Shown here one piece after another: positions 15,057 through 21,796 of a DNA stretch of 27,766 nucleotides; positions within the stretch are counted from its first letter, which is position 1, and the number at the start of each line of letters is the position of its first letter. The stretch lies in NCBI RefSeq assembly GCF_044068515.1, contig NZ_JBIPKI010000034.1:1-27766 (forward strand). Direction: 5' to 3'. A program made the translations under genes and the position numbers. The stretch is from Desulfurivibrio sp044068515 (lineage in GTDB: Bacteria > Desulfobacterota > Desulfobulbia > Desulfobulbales > Desulfurivibrionaceae). A model generated the notes under the pieces. That model was given only the letters and a program-made list of their open reading frames with translations, was not told where the DNA came from and ran no database searches.

Positions 15057-15868
15057 AGGGCACCAGACCTGAAAAATTTAGTTTTTAAAATTCGACGAAA
15101 GTATTTTAAGTGTGAAAAGGACGCAAGAAACAAAAACGACCACATTCCATAGCATTTATCCTGATATAACCGCCGGTACACTTCCAATTCACCATTTTGC
15201 ATCTTCCTCAGGTCGCCACTAAGCCCGCCCGCTCCGTAGGCATCTTTGTATAAATAAGTAAGTGGCAATTCACAGTAATAACATGACAATTTGGCACAGC
15301 AAATTTCGCACCAAAGCAAATAATCTTCACAGAATCTTTTACCTTTAGCAAATCGCATGGGCAAATCACGTCGCATCATTACAGTTGGTGTAGAGAAATA
15401 GTTTGATAACAGTAGTTGACGTTTAAAAACTGGAGTGAAGAAGGCATTTTCCCTCTTGAAATTGACGCACACCGCTCTCTCCCTGTCAGCATGTATTTGT
15501 CTGAATGCATGACCGGTAAGGCTAACCTCGGGATGTTCACTCATCCAGCCATATTGGATTTCAATCTTTTGTGTATGCCAGCTGTCATCAGCATCAAGAA
15601 AGGCGATATAGGGGTGAGTGGCCGCCTCCCATCCAGCATTACGCGCCTCGCCAGGGCCTACATTTCGTGGCAGTTCGATTACCTTTACCCAGCCCGGCGG
15701 ATAATACTCCTTGATCTCTCGAAGCTTATCAAGCGTCTTATCAAAACTACAATCATCAACCAAAATTATTTCCGCGGGACGCAGCGTCTGCGTATAAACT
15801 GAAGCCACGGCTCTTTCGATCGTTTTGACACAACAATAACACGGAATGACAACAGTAACCTCAGGCAT
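15053..15868 (-). CDS. Glycosyltransferase family 2 (GT-A fold)
   Basis: 271 residues. VTVVIPCYCCVKTIERAVASV (4-24) opens the nucleotide-binding fold, with EIILVDDCS (33-41), RNVGPGEARNAGW (69-80) and the metal-binding FLDADDSW (90-97), a classic GT2 layout. It should add one sugar to the lipid-linked repeat unit by inversion on the cytoplasmic side. The C-terminal third (WCEICCAKLSCYYCELPLTYLYK) is rich in cysteine and aromatic residues and may sit on the membrane. The start ATG 15868 lies inside the last codons of the upstream nucleotidyltransferase-like gene (eight-base overlap), and its end overlaps the polymerase start. Confidence 0.9.
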   Translation of the reverse strand: MPEVTVVIPCYCCVKTIERAVASVYTQTLRPAEIILVDDCSFDKTLDKLREIKEYYPPGWVKVIELPRNVGPGEARNAGWEAATHPYIAFLDADDSWHTQKIEIQYGWMSEHPEVSLTGHAFRQIHADRERAVCVNFKRENAFFTPVFKRQLLLSNYFSTPTVMMRRDLPMRFAKGKRFCEDYLLWCEICCAKLSCYYCELPLTYLYKDAYGAGGLSGDLRKMQNGELEVYRRLYQDKCYGMWSFLFLASFSHLKYFRRILKTKFFRSGAL

Positions 15869-16805
15869 GCACTTTTCTCATAAGTCTTATCATTGGGACA
15901 ACGATTTTCTTTATATAGCGACGAAACCAAATTCGATAGCCAAGTAAATTTGAACAATCAATATGAAAAGGGAATTCAGCCCCTTTCCATATCGCTCCAG
16001 ATGCCGAATAACCACCCATAATTTTAGCACGAAAATTCCTCATCATGATAATTTCGTTTTCAATTTCAGGACTAATCGAATCAAACTTCGAGTTTCCAGC
16101 TAATATATTAAGGAATTCATTCATCACATAATGTTTATTACTATTTTTTATTTTAGTGGCAAACGCAACCCACAATGCCATTTGCTCACCGGCTAACGAC
16201 AACATTAACTTGCACTCAATAATTAGATTATGCAACTCAAAATTATCAATGATACCATCCTCCGTAGCGCTGCTCCTAATAATATTCAATTTATTCTTAA
16301 TACTAGTTATAGTAGCAATATAATTACTGTTATAATTAAAGTAAATCTTACATTCATCCAGGGAATATAGAACACTTTTCAATATAAGAAGGATAGATCT
16401 ATCGCTAAAATTAGAGTTTAGTATTCGATCAAAATGTAACCACGAACGCACTTGACGAGCAGCAATAATAATTTTGGACTTTTCTTCATCAAAGAATGTT
16501 AAATATTCCGACCTAGACGAACCAAGAGCTCGTAATGTTGTATATTTAAACAGATCACCCAGAAGGTCTTTAGTACATATAAATGGACCATGTGTGAATA
16601 AAACAGACAAGATTTCAGGGTTATAAAAAATCAACCCGCGATTAGCCTCAACCCACTCTCTCACCACAACTATGCAGTCAATATCTGACACACCAGGATT
16701 ATCTACGCTACCGCATTGCACCACATCTATCGCGCCATTTTTTAACGCAATTTCCCGATATTGCTCAATTATTTTTCTATAATCGCTTAAAGTTACTTTC
16801 CGCAT
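15861..16805 (-). CDS. Nucleotidyltransferase-fold protein A (pol-beta superfamily, function unknown)
   Basis: 314 residues from a strongly AT-rich gene. The N-terminus shows VVQCGSVDNPGVSDIDCIVVV, a pol-beta type active site with G32-S33 and D41-x-D43. The rest is mostly helical with no recognised domain, ending in the basic IWFRRYIKKIVVPMIRLMRK. Such folds transfer a nucleotidyl or, in LicD-like relatives, a phosphoalcohol group. The position between flippase and glycosyltransferase suggests a modification of the sugar repeat, but that is inference. Its first 29 bases overlap the end of a second gene with the same kind of motif (16777-17679), so the two are probably translated together. An antitoxin-like or tRNA-related NTase origin is an alternative. 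Confidence 0.7.
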   Translation of the reverse strand: MRKVTLSDYRKIIEQYREIALKNGAIDVVQCGSVDNPGVSDIDCIVVVREWVEANRGLIFYNPEILSVLFTHGPFICTKDLLGDLFKYTTLRALGSSRSEYLTFFDEEKSKIIIAARQVRSWLHFDRILNSNFSDRSILLILKSVLYSLDECKIYFNYNSNYIATITSIKNKLNIIRSSATEDGIIDNFELHNLIIECKLMLSLAGEQMALWVAFATKIKNSNKHYVMNEFLNILAGNSKFDSISPEIENEIIMMRNFRAKIMGGYSASGAIWKGAEFPFHIDCSNLLGYRIWFRRYIKKIVVPMIRLMRKVHA

Positions 16806-17679
16806 AACACTTTACAGAATTTGCAAATGATTGTACTTGACGCATAAAATCCTGATAATCATCAACGTTCATTGGAAAAAAGACTCCCGAAATGCGCTGA
16901 AGCCACAATGGCGACCTAACAAAATTCTCCACTGGAAAAAGTGAACGTCTAATGGCAAAAGAAATACAATTTGTTTTCCATTCCTCACGCATACGACTTG
17001 CTTCACCCAAAGCCCTTAAGGGAAAAAATTTGTTGTATTTTTCTTCAAATAGTTTCAAAGCTTCCCTTTTGTACAAGAAAATACCATCTATTGCCTCAAT
17101 AAAAAGGATTGGTATTAACAATACAACAGAAATAACGCACTTAAGTTTATATGGAGTTCTACTCACAAGATTATTATTGCACAACAGAACAGAATTACAT
17201 GTATTAATAAGTTTATTATAAGCATTATTAATACTTAATTTTTTATTCGTACTAATATATAAATTCGGATCACCTTTTAAAATCACTGATTTCTTAAGGG
17301 TATCAACAGGCAGGACTGACTCATCATATTCATGAAAGTATTTATCAGAAATAATATCTACGCAATGATGCATTAAAGGATCAATTTTATGGATATACAG
17401 AGATAATTTTCGTGCTATATCAGCACAATGTATGTCGTTACTTTTTTTTGGTTTTTCGCTTGAGGAAATTATTACTATGTCGATATCGCTAAAGTTTGTA
17501 ATAATTCCGGTTGAATAACTTCCGTGCAGCAAAATTGTGTTTTTTCCATTATCAAAAAGACTATCTAAGTACTTTTTAATTTCATTTACGACCCTTACTC
17601 TTTTTGAATAACACGATGTATATTCACCAAAAATAGATGCTGATAAGATAATGTGATCCACAGTATTATATGCTTTCAT
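16777..17679 (-). CDS. Nucleotidyltransferase-fold protein B (pol-beta superfamily, function unknown)
   Basis: 300 residues. TILLHGSYSTGIITNFSDIDIVII (about 48-71) is a clear MNT/pol-beta signature with G53-S54 and D65-x-D67. A third acidic residue may be in the HHCVDIISD segment (about 104-112). One hydrophobic stretch (CVISVVLLIPILFIEAIDGIFLY) around residue 185 may be a membrane anchor or a buried helix. It resembles protein A only in the active-site block. The start ATG 17679 overlaps the flippase end by 14 bases and its 3' end overlaps protein A by 29. The gene is among the most AT-rich in the window. A toxin-antitoxin role (MNT with HEPN) is considered but no HEPN partner is visible. 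Confidence 0.7.
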   Translation of the reverse strand: MKAYNTVDHIILSASIFGEYTSCYSKRVRVVNEIKKYLDSLFDNGKNTILLHGSYSTGIITNFSDIDIVIISSSEKPKKSNDIHCADIARKLSLYIHKIDPLMHHCVDIISDKYFHEYDESVLPVDTLKKSVILKGDPNLYISTNKKLSINNAYNKLINTCNSVLLCNNNLVSRTPYKLKCVISVVLLIPILFIEAIDGIFLYKREALKLFEEKYNKFFPLRALGEASRMREEWKTNCISFAIRRSLFPVENFVRSPLWLQRISGVFFPMNVDDYQDFMRQVQSFANSVKCYAESNFKRL

Positions 17680-18982
17680 GATTATATATTATCTGCCTGA
17701 GGCATGACGTAGAATATCCGTAATACATCAATAAAACTGTGAATTCAGTAATCACAGTCGCAATGGCCGCCCCTTTGGCCCCATAAAACGGAATTAGCAG
17801 TAGATTAAGCACCACGTTAAACACAGCAGCAGTTCCCATGAGAAGCACCTTAGTTCTAATGTAGTTTCTCGTGGTGAGTACAGCCCCTGCACCGGATGCA
17901 ACAAACCGGAATGGTATAGCGACAGCTAAAATAATTAACAACGAGATTGCAGCAAGATATTGTTCTCCGAACAACCAAGGCAACATTTGTGGTGCAAGCA
18001 CCCAAAGTAGCAACATCGCGGCCACTCCTAGAACCAGCATTGCTAAATTGCCCTTTCGGTAAGCTTGACGCAGCTTATCCACATCGTGGTGAGCCCAGCG
18101 GTGAAAGCGTGGTAGCAAAAATTTTTGATACACTACACTCGGGAACAGATAAACGGCGGTCATTACCACGAAGGCCACATTGTATATTCCCACCGCCGAC
18201 TCTCCAGCAAGGTACTTGAGTAATATTAAATCGCTCTGGAAGTAGATGATGTAGAAAATCCCGGCCAGGCCAAACGGCCACGATGCTGACACGACATCGA
18301 GAGAGCCGGGGATTTCCAAAGTCTCGGGTTTGACTTCAGGAAGCAACGGACTGTGACCTTCCAATTCCACCCGGCCACGGGCCATTAGAGAAAGTTGCCA
18401 GGCTCCAAACATCAACATCGTAACAGCAACAATGGCGTAAACAATAGCTGCGTGCGATGTTGCCAGGTGTTCGGTTCCAACCAGGTACAAAAACAAAACA
18501 ACCAAAACAAAACGCCCCAGATGTGGCAAGAACTGCCAGGTTGCTAAGCGTAAATGCCGCCCTTCAAGCTGATATTTGGCGCTGGTCAGCTCAATAGCGG
18601 CTTGGCCTAGAGCATGAAGAGCTAATATCGTGAGCAGCCAGACAGTGGTTTCATCATGGGGACCAAACCAAGCCCATAATAGTATCAGACTAAGGACCAG
18701 CAAGGTGCTGAACACCAGGAACCTGAATGAACTCGGCAACCAACGCCGCGCTCTCCAACCCTCGCGGCCGAATGCGTTGAGCCAATATCCCGCTACACCA
18801 AACCCAGCCAAAGGAGCAACCAGAGTAACCATAGCCAATGCTGCAGAGAAAGCTCCGAACTGCTCCACCCCCAAAACCCGGGCGAGGACAACCTGCGTTG
18901 CGAAAGCCAAACCCGCTCCAGCCATGGTGCCAATCCACAGCACCGAAATAGACTGAAAGGCTTTTATTGCACTGCTAGTCAT
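17666..18982 (-). CDS. Oligosaccharide flippase (Wzx-like, MOP superfamily)
   Basis: 438 residues with about twelve hydrophobic helices. The N-terminus IGTMAGAGLAFATQVVLARVLGVEQFGAFS matches the first-helix signature of Wzx/PST exporters, and LLSVAIPFRF-type and GAKGAAIATVITEF segments are present near the end. The protein would flip undecaprenyl-linked repeat units to the periplasm for the EpsG-type polymerase. It starts six bases after the Wzz stop and overlaps the next gene by 14 bases. The GC content begins to fall toward its 3' end, so the boundary of the AT-rich block lies here. Confidence 0.9.
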   Translation of the reverse strand: MTSSAIKAFQSISVLWIGTMAGAGLAFATQVVLARVLGVEQFGAFSAALAMVTLVAPLAGFGVAGYWLNAFGREGWRARRWLPSSFRFLVFSTLLVLSLILLWAWFGPHDETTVWLLTILALHALGQAAIELTSAKYQLEGRHLRLATWQFLPHLGRFVLVVLFLYLVGTEHLATSHAAIVYAIVAVTMLMFGAWQLSLMARGRVELEGHSPLLPEVKPETLEIPGSLDVVSASWPFGLAGIFYIIYFQSDLILLKYLAGESAVGIYNVAFVVMTAVYLFPSVVYQKFLLPRFHRWAHHDVDKLRQAYRKGNLAMLVLGVAAMLLLWVLAPQMLPWLFGEQYLAAISLLIILAVAIPFRFVASGAGAVLTTRNYIRTKVLLMGTAAVFNVVLNLLLIPFYGAKGAAIATVITEFTVLLMYYGYSTSCLRQIIYNHESI

Positions 18983-18988
18983 ATAACG

Positions 18989-20122
18989 CTACTCAGTGCT
19001 CCTGACTTTGCTGAGAAACTCTTGGAAAGCAGCGACCAAAACCCCCAGTACCCCGCCCAAAACCAGACTCAAGGCCAAAACCAGCATCTTTTGGGGTTGC
19101 GCTGGTTTTTCAGGGGAAACTGCCTGTTGATCCAAACGGGCGGGCAAAAGTTCGGCTCGAGCGGTTTGCAACATACGTAAACCGCTTTCCAGCAAATCCA
19201 ACTTGGCTTGTTTATCCCGCAGGCCGGGGATGAAGGGATCATCGTTCTCTCGTTGCTTGAGGGCTTGCATTTCGGCGGTCAGGTCTCTTACTCCCCGCAA
19301 ATAAAGCGGCTCCTCGGTGGTTGATACGGCAACTCCAAAATTACTGCTTTCCAGGGTTCGTAAAGGTGCGTCATCCCGATCAATGATATTCAGCTCACGG
19401 GCAATTGATATTTCCTCATCCAGGAGGGCGACCTTGTCCAGGCGGCGCTGGCGGGCAAATTCCCGCTCGATGCGGATCTGCTCCTGCAAGGTCTCTTTTT
19501 CGTTGACTATTTTTGTTCTGATCCCATCCACATACTTGTCAACGGTACTCCGGGCGGCCAGCTGAATATACTCATTGACCAGGCCGGCAATCAGTTCAGA
19601 ATTTTCCCCCCGCAAGGTCACAAAAACAAACCCGGGCTGATCCCTGTTTTCTTCCCTGATCTGTAAGGCTTCATGGAATTTTCGGCGAAAGACCAATTCC
19701 TCGGAATACCCTCTGTTACCGCCCAGAACCGCGAATAGATTATTTTCGGTAAAAAACTGCCGCCGCAGAGAACCGCCCCTGAGATTGCTGACGAATTCCT
19801 TATAAATTTTTTCTCTTTCCTTTGGCGCCGTTTCGTGGGTAATCACGTTGATGCCGGGAATATTCAAAGCCTGTACATGCCTGTCCTCCGGCGGCAGCAA
19901 AACCGCTTCCGCCTCATAGATCGGCGTGGCCAGTAACAGATAAACCCCGGCAACTGCAACAACCAGGGCCGTAACCCCGGCTATCCACCTCCATTGACGC
20001 ACCAGCACCAGCCAGAGGTCCACTAAACTGATTTCGCTGTCTTTATACCCCCCTGGTTGCTGGTAGCAACAGGGGGATAACCCTGGAGCAATCACGGGCG
20101 CATTTGCTTTTTTATCTTCCAT
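18989..20122 (-). CDS. Wzz/GNVR chain-length determinant protein
   Basis: Inner-membrane co-polymerase that sets polysaccharide length. 377 residues with the expected two-helix layout: cytoplasmic N-terminus, first helix WIAGVTALVVAVAGVYLLLA (about 46-65) followed by TPIYEAEAVLLPP, a long periplasmic coiled region (about 85-330), a proline-rich QQAVSPEKPAQPQK and a second helix MLVLALSLVLGGVLGVLVAAF near the end. No Walker motifs are fused, so no tyrosine kinase is attached. ATG 20122 follows AGAGGAC. It is the first structural gene of the operon, 46 bases after the regulator, consistent with the usual wzz-first order. Confidence 0.9.
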   Translation of the reverse strand: MEDKKANAPVIAPGLSPCCYQQPGGYKDSEISLVDLWLVLVRQWRWIAGVTALVVAVAGVYLLLATPIYEAEAVLLPPEDRHVQALNIPGINVITHETAPKEREKIYKEFVSNLRGGSLRRQFFTENNLFAVLGGNRGYSEELVFRRKFHEALQIREENRDQPGFVFVTLRGENSELIAGLVNEYIQLAARSTVDKYVDGIRTKIVNEKETLQEQIRIEREFARQRRLDKVALLDEEISIARELNIIDRDDAPLRTLESSNFGVAVSTTEEPLYLRGVRDLTAEMQALKQRENDDPFIPGLRDKQAKLDLLESGLRMLQTARAELLPARLDQQAVSPEKPAQPQKMLVLALSLVLGGVLGVLVAAFQEFLSKVRSTE

Positions 20123-20168
20123 CCTGTCCTCTTACCCGATATGGGGGCACCAAAGCCGTTCAGGCTGA

Positions 20169-20498
20169 TTATTTTTCTTCACTGCGCTTGATTGCTTCCT
20201 GTAGTTCCTTGATCTCCCGGCGAATATTTTCATATTCTTCCATTTTGCGCTGGAGAAAACTGCGGGTGACCCGGGCCTTCTCCTCGATGCCGCCCGGGGT
20301 CAGCTTGTAGAGATAGGCTGATTTATTTTGGGCATTGCGAAAATTTCTGGCCTTTACCAGCCCCACCTTGATCAGGGCCTGGAGGCAGAAGTTGGTTTTA
20401 CCCAGGGAAATTCCCATGGCCCGGGCAAGCTCACGCTGGCTCCAGTGGGGCTGCTCATCGAGGAGCTTGAGCAATCGGTATCGGGTGTTGATGTCCAA
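20169..20498 (-). CDS. EPS-associated MarR-family transcriptional regulator
   Basis: 109 residues. The winged-helix part RYRLLKLLDEQPHWSQRELARAMGISLGKTNFCLQALIKVGLVKARNF, then AYLYKLTPGGIEEKARVT and a C-terminal coiled coil (RKMEEYENIRREIKELQEAI), matches the small MarR-like regulators that head exopolysaccharide clusters. It probably controls the operon it opens. TTG 20498 is used because the family begins just before RYRLLKLL and no in-frame ATG or GTG exists back to a stop at about 20567. No ribosome site is visible, and the bases before the TTG read ACCTCC. Palindromes and a promoter-like pair at 20554-20620 suggest autoregulation. Confidence 0.88.
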   Translation of the reverse strand: MDINTRYRLLKLLDEQPHWSQRELARAMGISLGKTNFCLQALIKVGLVKARNFRNAQNKSAYLYKLTPGGIEEKARVTRSFLQRKMEEYENIRREIKELQEAIKRSEEK

Positions 20499-20532
20499 GG
20501 AGGTAACTTTATTATAGAAAAGGGGTTGGCAG

Positions 20533-20546
20533 GGCGGGCTACCGCC
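20533..20546 (-). promoter_or_regulatory. ops-like antitermination element in operon leader
   Basis: The minus strand reads GGCGGTAGCCCGCC. Its first nine bases equal the core of the E. coli ops site (GGCGGTAGCGTG) that loads RfaH. It can also fold as GGCGG / TAGC / CCGCC. It lies between a promoter candidate and the first gene of a polysaccharide operon that ends beside an RfaH/NusG-like gene. Function is inferred. Confidence 0.5.
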
Positions 20547-20553
20547 ATTCGGG

Positions 20554-20567
20554 TGAACATGCGTTCA
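20554..20567. promoter_or_regulatory. Inverted repeat TGAACATGCGTTCA in operon leader
   Basis: Five-base arms TGAAC/GTTCA around ATGC. Together with CGAACAAATTCG (20573-20584) and the 12-bp palindrome ACGAATATTCGT (20598-20609) it makes three inverted repeats within 56 bases upstream of the MarR-type gene. Possible operator sites. Confidence 0.35.
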
Positions 20568-20591
20568 ACCGTCGAACAAATTCGCTCCGCT

Positions 20592-20620
20592 TGTTTAACG
20601 AATATTCGTATGGGGGTCAA
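20592..20620 (-). promoter_or_regulatory. Candidate promoter and operator of the polysaccharide operon
   Basis: TTGACC (20615-20620) and a weak -10 TAAACA (20592-20597) are 17 bases apart, and a perfect palindrome ACGAATATTCGT fills most of the spacer. A regulator bound there would block RNA polymerase. Transcription from here would carry the ops-like element about 45 bases into the leader. Confidence 0.4.
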
Positions 20621-20689
20621 GAGAAAATCCTAGCATTGGATAGATCTTTTTTGAGACCCGTTCCTAAACTCCTTTACCTCTAGGCAGCA

Positions 20690-20718
20690 TTGACAAACAT
20701 AAGCCGAGTCCATATCTT
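20690..20718 (+). promoter_or_regulatory. Candidate sigma70 promoter of mutM
   Basis: TTGACA (20690-20695) and TATCTT (20713-20718) with a 17-base spacer, about 40 bases before the mutM ATG. Confidence 0.5.
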
Positions 20719-20755
20719 GCTGCGAGCTGCGCAATAACTTAACCGTGAGTCGCCA

Positions 20756-21595
20756 ATGCCTGAACTGCCGGAAGTGGAAGTGGTGCGCCGGGGCCTGGAG
20801 CGCTTGCTGGTGGGCCGCCGGATCGCCGAGATTGAAGCCAGCGGCCTGCCTCTGCGGGCGCCGGTGCCGATGACCGCCCTGGGCCGCTGGGCCTGCGGGG
20901 CGAAGGTGGCCAAGGTGGGGCGGCGGGCCAAGTATCTCCTCTGGCACCTGGACAATGGGGCCCTGGTGCTGCTGCACCTGGGAATGACCGGCAAGATCTA
21001 CCCGGCCGCGGCCCTGGAGCCTCGACGCAAGCATGACCACCTCTGCTTCCGCCTGGACCGGGGTGAAGCGGGGACGGAGGAAATCCGCTTCAACGACTGT
21101 CGCCGCTTCGGCCTGGTGGCGGTGGCGCCCCCCGCCGAGGCGGCCGCTCCGCCGCTGCTGGCCGGCCTCGGGCCCGAACCCCTGGACGCCAAGGCCTTCA
21201 GCTCGGCCTACCTGGCCGACTATTGCCGCGACCGCCGGACCCCAATCAAAAATCTGCTGATGGACAACCGGGCCGTGGTGGGGATCGGCAATATTTACGC
21301 CAATGAAACCCTGTTCGCGGCCCGGGTCAGCCCCTTCGCCCCGGCGGGGGAACTCAGCCGGGCCGCCTGCCAGCGGATCGTGGTCGCCGCCCGCCAGATC
21401 CTCAAAAAGGCCATTGCCGCCGGCGGCACCACCATTGCCGACTTTGCCAACGCCGCCGGCGAGTCCGGTTACTTCCAGGTCCAGCTCAAGGTTTACGGCC
21501 GGGCCAACCAGCCCTGCCCCCGCTGCGGGGGCCTGATCGAGCGGCAAATGCAGGGTGGGCGGCCGACTTTTTTCTGCCCCTCCTGCCAGCATTGA
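20756..21595 (+). CDS. mutM: Formamidopyrimidine-DNA glycosylase
   Basis: Base-excision repair enzyme removing 8-oxoguanine and formamidopyrimidines, with AP-lyase activity. 279 residues, normal length. The catalytic N-terminus PELPEVE follows the initiator Met (P2 nucleophile, E3), K59 lies in GRRAKYLLW, the helix-two-turn-helix carries LMDNRAVVGIGNIYANETLF, and the C-terminal zinc finger is CPRC-x16-CPSC. GC-rich coding resembles the flanking chromosome, so it marks the border of the polysaccharide island. It faces away from the operon and uses its own promoter candidate. No ribosome site is strong before ATG 20756. Confidence 0.97.
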   Translation: MPELPEVEVVRRGLERLLVGRRIAEIEASGLPLRAPVPMTALGRWACGAKVAKVGRRAKYLLWHLDNGALVLLHLGMTGKIYPAAALEPRRKHDHLCFRLDRGEAGTEEIRFNDCRRFGLVAVAPPAEAAAPPLLAGLGPEPLDAKAFSSAYLADYCRDRRTPIKNLLMDNRAVVGIGNIYANETLFAARVSPFAPAGELSRAACQRIVVAARQILKKAIAAGGTTIADFANAAGESGYFQVQLKVYGRANQPCPRCGGLIERQMQGGRPTFFCPSCQH

Positions 21596-21656
21596 AAACA
21601 GAAGAAATTATGCCCGGTTTAGCGTAAGCTATGGGGCGTTATTTACCGGGAGAGCT

Positions 21657-21681
21657 GGAAACAGATTTAAAATCCGTTCCC
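21657..21681. repeat. Imperfect palindrome of the GGGAACAGATTT type
   Basis: Twelve-base arms (21657-21668 and 21670-21681) pair at ten of twelve positions around one central base. The arm resembles GGGACAGATT at 7039-7048. It is in the gap after mutM and beside the TTEDPESTE-type repeat. Confidence 0.45.
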
Positions 21682-21700
21682 AGAGGCTTCCCGAAACTGC

Positions 21701-21738
21701 TTTTTCTCGGTGCTCTCTGGGTCCTCTGTGGTTAAAAT
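21701..21738. repeat. CTCTGTG-rich interspersed repeat (TTEDPESTE type)
   Basis: The segment with CTCGGTGCTCTCTGGGTCC and CTCTGTGGTTAAAA has the look of a family seen in intergenic DNA of many unrelated bacteria, often mistranslated as peptides like TTEDTEGTE. Here the minus strand would read LTTEDPESTEKK. Recognition is from memory of such peptides. It is not treated as a gene. Confidence 0.5.
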
Positions 21739-21796
21739 CAATTGCTTCCAAGATAAACCTCTATTCAGCGACCCTGCCTGAACTGGAAAATCCGCC

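Noticed and set aside
20511..20516. Perfect TATAAT as the main operon promoter
   Set aside because: No -35 at 16-18 bases, and it would leave out the ops-like element and almost the whole leader. It is kept only as a secondary possibility.
20630..21592. 320-codon minus-strand frame opposite mutM
   Set aside because: mutM on the plus strand is complete with catalytic and zinc-finger residues, and the antisense product is biased and unrecognisable.
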